Shown here in pieces: positions 17,727-22,501 of a stretch of DNA of 22,501 bases. The notes under the pieces were generated by a model. The model did no database searches. It saw only the letters and a list, made by a program, of their open reading frames with translations, and had not been told where the DNA came from. The position numbers and the translations under genes are program-made. The stretch's first letter is position 1. Every line of letters starts with the position of its first letter. Where the stretch lies: the IMG/VR virus record IMGVR_UViG_3300027896_003172, positions 1 through 22,501 of that record, one strand, 5' to 3'. Origin of the DNA: a virus.

Positions 17727-19969
17727 CTTGCCATAAACATGGTATACAAGGCTACGGTAATCCGAGTGAAGGAGTTATGTTTATAGGCATAGCTCCTGGA
17801 CGCGAAGAGATGCTTCAGCGTAGACCGTTTGTAGGACAGTCCGGTCGATTACTGAATGCAATACTTGACGCGGTTGGTTGGCCCAGAGAGAACGTTTACT
17901 GCACAAATCTCATATGCTGGCAAAATGATTCACCGTCCGCGGACGAGATCAAATCCTGCCTACCCAGATTGATGGCTGAAATAAGTCAGTATAAGCCGAA
18001 ACTGATAGTGCTATTTGGTCATCTTGTCAGCGCAGCGTTAACAGGCTCAGAGAAACTAAACAGAGGCGCAGTACACTGGCATCCAGAATTTAATGCATAT
18101 GTAATGACCACGTTTCATCCCGCGGGAGTATTACGTGGCGAGGCAAACCTGTTTAACGATATTGTGCGTGACCTAGCAAAGATACCTTTGATACTTACCT
18201 GGCCTCAGCGCGAAGGTTATAAAGACGTCGAATATGAAGTAGTTGCAACTAAAGAGCAAGCACAGTCGCTACTTAATAGCTGCAGTGGTTGGTTGACTGC
18301 ACTTGACGTTGAAACAGACTCTGCTGAGGAAGAAAAGCTAGACGTATTTAGAGACGGTATCATTTGCTTCGCAATCAGTAACGGTCAGAAGTCGTGGGTA
18401 TTTCCAGCAGCAATCGCACAGGGCCTGGTGTGGCCAAACGATGTTAAATGGCTCTTTCACAACGGGCTATTCGACACGCAAAGCATACGACAGAACTACG
18501 GGGTACAACTTGAAATTGCAGAAGATACAATGCTCATGTCGTATTCGCTTGACGAGCGAGGCGGGTATCATCGTCTCAAGCCGCTAGCACAAGAGTACTG
18601 CGCAGCAGATGCATACTCAGAGGATGTTGTATTATATCGCAAAGCTAAACAGAATCCGCCACTACCGATGCTTTATGAGTATAATGCTAAAGACGCGGCT
18701 TATACGATGCGACTGTTTAACGCATTGAGGCCACGCCAAGACGCCGACGGCGTGCGGGGTTTTTACGAAAACCTTTTGATACCGGCAGCAAACACTTTTA
18801 GTGTAATTCAGCGGAGAGGAGTTTTTATCGACCAGGTCAAGCTAAAGGAGCTTGCTCTAGACTGGCTACCGAAGCACATTGCAATGGAAGACGAACTTAT
18901 CGAGCTCGCACGAAACTACGGCTTTCCTGGCAGTATAAACCTGAATAGCCCAAAGCAACTGAGCTTTCTGTTATTTGACAAGCTACGCCTACCAGGAGGT
19001 CCAAGTACTGCTAAAGAAGTTCTTGCAGAGCTCGACCATCCGTTTGTAGGCAGGCTACAAGAATTTAGGCACCTCGATCATATGGTAGGAACATACGTAC
19101 TCGGTCTTAAGGACGATATCAAGCGTGATGGTCGAGTACATGCGGATGTGATGCTCCACGGTACTGTAACTGGACGACTAACCTATCACGAGCCGCCTTT
19201 GCAGATTATTCCGAAGATATATACCCTCGGAGATGATTATGGAAGGCTAAGAAGCATTTTCAGTGCAAGTGATTCAAAGCACTTGATACTCGAGGCTGAC
19301 TATGGTCGTATCGAGATTTGGTGCGCGTACTTCGAGTCAGGGGATCCTCAGTTACTTGCAGACTTACAGTCAGGTGACTACCACGCTAAGTCAGCTTCGG
19401 TCATCTTACAGAAGCCAATAGAGCTGGTTACTCGTCAGGACCGTTTTACAAGCAAGTTCGTTACGTTTGGAATAATGTATGGCCGCGGTGAGGTAAGCCT
19501 CGCACAGGGCGAGTTGCATTGTAGCGTTCTCGAGGCACGCCGCTACTTAGCTAACTGGCTTGCGAGATATCCTATATACGCTGCATGGAGAGAGGAACAG
19601 CGACGTAAGGCGATCGAGGAAGGTGAACTAGTTTCAAAGACAGGACGCAAGCGTCGCTTCGGAATGATTCGAGGTAGCGAGGCGCATCGAGCTCTAAATC
19701 AAGCCTTGAACTTTCCGCTGCAAAGTCTAGCAAGCGACATTATGCTGAGTAGCCTAATTGAGTTGCATCCGCAGCTCGAGCAGTATGATTCGTATATTTG
19801 CTTCTCGGTGCATGACAGCATTTTGTTTGAAGTAAGCAAGGCACATCTACCCGAAGTTGTTGATCTAATCAAGACAACAATGACTAAGCCGCGCTTTCCA
19901 GGAATTAGCGGAGTTGATATTGACTTGGCGATAGGACCTAACTGGGGTGAGATAAAGGAGCTGACATGA
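17708..19969 (+). CDS. DNA polymerase I-type with N-terminal uracil-DNA-glycosylase-like domain, 753 aa
   Basis: ATG 17708 has GAGGAG at 17693-17698; an in-frame ATG at 17648 lacks one. Residues about 1-165 resemble family 4 uracil-DNA glycosylase: GIAPGREE (27-34), PFVGQSGRLL, VYCTNLICW and TFHPAG with His137. Cluster cysteines are partly kept (Cys8, 70, 84; the expected second N-terminal Cys is His11). The 3'-5' exonuclease has DVE (Asp200, Glu202), HNGLFD (Asp256) and YNAKDA. The polymerase has TVTGRLTY, motif A DYGRIEIW (Asp531), motif B with Lys583 and Tyr591 (TFGIMYG) and motif C VHDS (Asp703). Similar fusions occur in SPO1-type phages. It should replicate the phage genome. Confidence 0.93.
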   Translation: MQQSGLACHKHGIQGYGNPSEGVMFIGIAPGREEMLQRRPFVGQSGRLLNAILDAVGWPRENVYCTNLICWQNDSPSADEIKSCLPRLMAEISQYKPKLIVLFGHLVSAALTGSEKLNRGAVHWHPEFNAYVMTTFHPAGVLRGEANLFNDIVRDLAKIPLILTWPQREGYKDVEYEVVATKEQAQSLLNSCSGWLTALDVETDSAEEEKLDVFRDGIICFAISNGQKSWVFPAAIAQGLVWPNDVKWLFHNGLFDTQSIRQNYGVQLEIAEDTMLMSYSLDERGGYHRLKPLAQEYCAADAYSEDVVLYRKAKQNPPLPMLYEYNAKDAAYTMRLFNALRPRQDADGVRGFYENLLIPAANTFSVIQRRGVFIDQVKLKELALDWLPKHIAMEDELIELARNYGFPGSINLNSPKQLSFLLFDKLRLPGGPSTAKEVLAELDHPFVGRLQEFRHLDHMVGTYVLGLKDDIKRDGRVHADVMLHGTVTGRLTYHEPPLQIIPKIYTLGDDYGRLRSIFSASDSKHLILEADYGRIEIWCAYFESGDPQLLADLQSGDYHAKSASVILQKPIELVTRQDRFTSKFVTFGIMYGRGEVSLAQGELHCSVLEARRYLANWLARYPIYAAWREEQRRKAIEEGELVSKTGRKRRFGMIRGSEAHRALNQALNFPLQSLASDIMLSSLIELHPQLEQYDSYICFSVHDSILFEVSKAHLPEVVDLIKTTMTKPRFPGISGVDIDLAIGPNWGEIKELT

Positions 19970-20235
19970 GCTCGGCTGAGGACTTTGTATATGCCCAGCT
20001 TCGCGTTGCTTGCTATCAAAACGAAATGATTACTATGCTGGCTCTAGGAGACGTGGATAACCTGCGCGACTTCTATAGCGCATATCTAGAGGCGGTAGAT
20101 AAGGTACAGATGCAAATCCACGACATGTTTCCGATGTACGGTACGAAGAAGTTCTTTAACTGCTCCGTAGATAGCACAATAAAACAATTCGAAGCTCTAT
20201 TGAAAGGAGATCCTAATGCTAGTAATAGCCATTGA
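19966..20235 (+). CDS. hypothetical protein, 89 aa
   Basis: ATG 19966 overlaps the polymerase TGA, with AAAGGAG at 19954-19960, so it is coupled to the polymerase. The acidic, helical sequence starts MSSAEDFVYAQLRVACYQNE and has no motif or membrane segment. It may be a small accessory factor; this is inferred from position only. Its last 20 bases overlap the RuvC-like gene and contain that gene's AAAGGAG. Confidence 0.7.
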   Translation: MSSAEDFVYAQLRVACYQNEMITMLALGDVDNLRDFYSAYLEAVDKVQMQIHDMFPMYGTKKFFNCSVDSTIKQFEALLKGDPNASNSH

Positions 20236-20590
20236 TCCTGGGATAACTACAGGCATTGCGTTTCATAATCCGGGCGGCTATAAAACTATTGCAACAAAGG
20301 ACGAGGATGAAATCTGGTCTTTGTTGACCGGCGTCCCGTGGGAGTGTGTGATATTTGAAACCTTCGCAACATCAGGTAGAATAAGTGCTCCAGGTCTCGC
20401 GACCGTCCGCCTAGTGGGCGGGATACAGGCCCTGTGCAAGCACCTAAAGTTGCGTACGTGTCCACACTCGCCGCAGGCTCGCTATCCGTATCAGAAGCAA
20501 GCCAAGCAAATGTTACCGCATACGGTTATTCACGAACAGGATGCCATGGCGCATTTATTAAGATGGGAGGCTGATCATGCCAAAGCTTAA
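20216..20590 (+). CDS. RuvC-like RNase H-fold nuclease, 124 aa
   Basis: ATG 20216 follows AAAGGAG at about 20203-20209. The first strand AIDPGITTG carries Asp7, VIFETF carries Glu48, and HEQDAMAHLLR near the C-terminus carries Asp109, the acidic set expected of RuvC-like resolvases. It is short (124 aa against about 170 in cellular RuvC), as in other phage versions. It probably resolves branched DNA during replication and packaging, matching the Sak4-like and Cas4-like genes. The end overlaps a membrane micro-ORF. Confidence 0.82.
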   Translation: MLVIAIDPGITTGIAFHNPGGYKTIATKDEDEIWSLLTGVPWECVIFETFATSGRISAPGLATVRLVGGIQALCKHLKLRTCPHSPQARYPYQKQAKQMLPHTVIHEQDAMAHLLRWEADHAKA

Positions 20591-20723
20591 GGTGTTTCTA
20601 CAAGGCCTCTGGACTCTAGTTCTTATTATTGTTTCATTCGCCCTTGCGCTTGCTGCAACTGCAACTTTAATAATCTTCATCATACGCTTGTTCATCAAGT
20701 TCCTTACGGTGGGGTGGATATAA
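20577..20723 (+). CDS. single-span membrane micro-protein, 48 aa
   Basis: ATG 20577 lies in the end of the RuvC-like gene, with GGGAGG at 20565-20570. A basic start (MPKLKVF) is followed by a long hydrophobic stretch (LWTLVLIIVSFALALAATAT, then LIIFIIRLFI, about residues 12-41), one or two spans. Its stop TAA overlaps the next ATG (TAATG, 20721-20725). It is at least the fourth such micro-protein in the window; the role is not known. Confidence 0.58.
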   Translation: MPKLKVFLQGLWTLVLIIVSFALALAATATLIIFIIRLFIKFLTVGWI

Positions 20724-21205
20724 TGAAACCAAACCAACTACCTCTATGGCCTGATGCATCCGTGTTCACTAATTTTGCCAAGACGTTGGAGGAAAGTATG
20801 GCACATCGAGATCCTATTGAACCGCGTTACGATTTAATCCCATGGAGCGTATTACGACGGATAGCCTTAACGTTTGCCGAAGGAGCTAAACATTATGGCG
20901 ATCGTAATTGGGAGAAAGGGTTACCCTATAGTGTAATGATCAATCATACCTTAGAGCACCTTGCAAAGTATCAACAAGGGGATCGTAGCGAGGATCATTT
21001 GGCGAAGGCTTGCTTTGGATTGATTGCAATGATGTTTTATGATGAGCACCACTTCGAGAATGACTGGACAGAGAAGTGGCCAATGGAAGAGCGAATTGAC
21101 GCGTGTACAGGTCTGAATCTCAAACTAAAGCCAGAGGATCTTCAAGCCAAGGGGCTAGAACAAACGCTTAAGGATTCTTTAGCTGCACAGGGGCATGACG
21201 CTTAA
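20723..21205 (+). CDS. DUF5664 / dATP-dGTP diphosphohydrolase-like protein, 160 aa
   Basis: ATG 20723 overlaps the previous stop. The conserved core reads FAEGAKHYGDRNWEKGLPYS (about residues 50-69), INHTLEHLAKYQQGDRSEDH, then LAKACFGLIAMMFYDEHHFE, an all-alpha pattern with acidic and His residues as in MazG-like enzymes. The family name (dATP/dGTP diphosphohydrolase) implies hydrolysis of purine dNTPs; activity is not shown here. It might adjust host nucleotide pools for phage replication. It is the last + strand gene; its stop overlaps the stop of the convergent tail gene by 3 bases of coding sequence. Confidence 0.8.
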   Translation: MKPNQLPLWPDASVFTNFAKTLEESMAHRDPIEPRYDLIPWSVLRRIALTFAEGAKHYGDRNWEKGLPYSVMINHTLEHLAKYQQGDRSEDHLAKACFGLIAMMFYDEHHFENDWTEKWPMEERIDACTGLNLKLKPEDLQAKGLEQTLKDSLAAQGHDA

Positions 21206-22305
21206 GGTACGGGGATACCTGGTGTAGCCAATTGACCGAAAGTAAATCCTATCTTTTCCGTACCCGCTGCGACGTCTACACTAACACCTATGATTTTGGT
21301 GGCCCGTGTGATGTCATTGAAACGTGCGGTAACAATGTCGCCGTGGAAGAAGTCGCGTCCATAAAGCGTCGCAGCGGGCATAATGTCAAATGTAAATGAT
21401 TCCTTCGCACCATTATCGACAATCATCTTATTTGCTGCTGCAAGTAAACCTGAGTATGTATCCTCCGAACCAGCCTCTTGAACTGCCTCAATTCGGTTCC
21501 ATTGTGAATCAGTTGCTGCTGCGCTTGTTACTGCTACTCGTTGTCTACTTACACCCGTCCCTTGTCCTAGTGCAACTGCTATAGTTGTCTCCCCTTTGCG
21601 CTCTATTGAATACGAAGGGTTGTCCATGTTGCCTAGATTAGGCGCAAAAATGATGTTGGCGCGCCGATCGATTCCAAGCTGTGGAAAGTAAGTGCGAAAC
21701 TCAAAGGTGAGGGGCCCTGTGCGAACCACGTCGAAGTCAATCCTTGTCGTAAGTGAAACCTCTTTGATCACATCTAGTAAGCGAATGAATGCGCGGTCTC
21801 CGAACCAGAAATCGCCCTGAGCGGCATCAGGCGCAATCGTCAACCCAGGAGTTACACCGGAGACAACTCTTAAAGCAGCACTCGCTCCTGGTCCCGCATT
21901 CTCATCTACATAAGACTTAATAACCGATTCGCCAGGGCCCGACTTTAGAGTATACGCAGATACGCTAGGATACATAATACACTTACGGCTAATTAAGCTA
22001 AGTAAACTTTCGCCGGTAGATAGAAACGTCTGACGCGAGTTCTTGATTGTAAATTCAGGCGAGCGATGAAAACCTGTATATTCAAGGTAGCGATCACCTC
22101 CATCAGGCGTTCGCCACACTTCAAAGATAGCATCGAGTTTGAACAGTGCGACACGAGGGTCGGTCGACGGTAGCTCGAAGGTATATGGAGCTACGTCATT
22201 AAAGATCTTCTCATAATGCAGCTTATCCCAAGCATCAAAAATGGCCATTAAAAGCCCGCTAGCAGGATCGTATAACCTAACCTCGTATCGCGCTTGTTGT
22301 ACCAT
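21202..22305 (-). CDS. siphovirus Gp37-like tail protein, 367 aa
   Basis: The frame on the - strand starts at ATG (22303-22305). The start RYEVRLYDPASGLLMAIFD, then APYTFELPSTDP, then FEVWRTPDGGDRYLEYTGF resembles the Gp37-like family of siphovirus tail proteins named after Rhodococcus phage ReqiPepy6. Family members have beta-rich folds and are placed at the tail tip/baseplate; that placement is family knowledge. The gene opens TAATG with the upstream gene, so they form one late operon facing the early genes. It converges with the + strand gene at 21205, with no terminator seen between. Confidence 0.85.
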   Translation of the reverse strand: MVQQARYEVRLYDPASGLLMAIFDAWDKLHYEKIFNDVAPYTFELPSTDPRVALFKLDAIFEVWRTPDGGDRYLEYTGFHRSPEFTIKNSRQTFLSTGESLLSLISRKCIMYPSVSAYTLKSGPGESVIKSYVDENAGPGASAALRVVSGVTPGLTIAPDAAQGDFWFGDRAFIRLLDVIKEVSLTTRIDFDVVRTGPLTFEFRTYFPQLGIDRRANIIFAPNLGNMDNPSYSIERKGETTIAVALGQGTGVSRQRVAVTSAAATDSQWNRIEAVQEAGSEDTYSGLLAAANKMIVDNGAKESFTFDIMPAATLYGRDFFHGDIVTARFNDITRATKIIGVSVDVAAGTEKIGFTFGQLATPGIPVP

Positions 22306-22501
22306 TATTTGAAACCCTCTTTAGTCAACGTAGCTTCGGGCGGAGTACCTTCAGTAACGCCGGTAACTATCTCGACCGGGATCTGCATAACTACGGCTGC
22401 AACCGACTTCGGCAAATCATCAACATTCGCAACGGGTAACCTGTCTACTGAAACTTTCTTATCCATCAGATTGTAAAGATAGCTCGGACCGGCCCCACAT
22501 G
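22305..22501 (-). CDS. 3' end of an upstream structural gene, cut by the window edge
   Basis: The - strand frame is open from the window edge to a TAA (22305-22307) that overlaps the ATG of the Gp37-like gene. The visible C-terminal 64 residues include GPSYLYNLMDKKVSVDRLP and end EATLTKEGFK, with many Val and Thr, fitting a tail structural protein. The ATG and most of the gene are outside. Tight coupling to the tail gene supports a related role, but the family cannot be named. Confidence 0.65.
   Translation of the reverse strand, partial: CGAGPSYLYNLMDKKVSVDRLPVANVDDLPKSVAAVVMQIPVEIVTGVTEGTPPEATLTKEGFK

Overview
The window looks like part of a tailed, double-stranded DNA phage (Caudoviricetes), probably a siphovirus. 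About 30 tightly packed early genes run on the + strand (1-21205) and face a structural module on the - strand (21202-22501), whose first complete gene resembles siphovirus Gp37-like tail proteins. Stop/start overlaps of the ATGA or TAATG type, strong AAGGAGG ribosome sites and sigma70-like promoters indicate a bacterial host. I cannot name the host. No integrase, repressor/excision module or attachment site is visible here, so lifestyle is undecided.

Layout. 1-3137: small unknown early genes, including three micro-ORFs (39-55 aa), a terminator (2219-2253) and a promoter (2275-2303) for two related proteins. 3172-3609: a self-contained transcription unit for a ribbon-helix-helix (RHH) protein, with promoter, 5' hairpin, gene and terminator. 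3613-5185: HNH endonuclease 1, a possible winged-helix protein, queC and a Cys-containing small protein. 5252-8019: pentapeptide-repeat protein, ATP-dependent DNA ligase and SNF2-like helicase. 8037-9053: a second copy of the phage promoter, a small cassette with an RlpA-like barrel protein flanked by two membrane micro-ORFs, then a tRNA-like sequence. 9081-14027: Cas4-like nuclease, an HNH remnant, Sak4-like ATPase, DUF669 single-strand-binding protein, a structured segment and a primase-helicase. 14029-17726: two more HNH genes, a second RHH protein, queD, queE, folE and dpdA. 17708-21205: DNA polymerase with an N-terminal uracil-glycosylase-like domain, RuvC-like nuclease and a dNTP diphosphohydrolase-like protein.

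How they work together. FolE, QueD, QueE and QueC form a complete route from GTP to preQ0, and a DpdA-type transglycosylase could put this base into phage DNA in place of guanine, hiding it from host restriction. No queF, amidotransferase-fused queC or other late tailoring gene is seen, so dPreQ0 is the simplest predicted product. Ligase, helicase, primase-helicase, polymerase, Sak4-like ATPase, DUF669, Cas4-like nuclease and RuvC-like nuclease make a replication/recombination set.

The most unusual signals are: (a) intact HNH genes whose first codons and ribosome site duplicate those of the gene just downstream, while their last codons supply that gene's ribosome site; (b) a recurring leader hairpin with an invariant AATTTC loop but different stems; (c) consecutive long hairpins between the DUF669 and primase genes.
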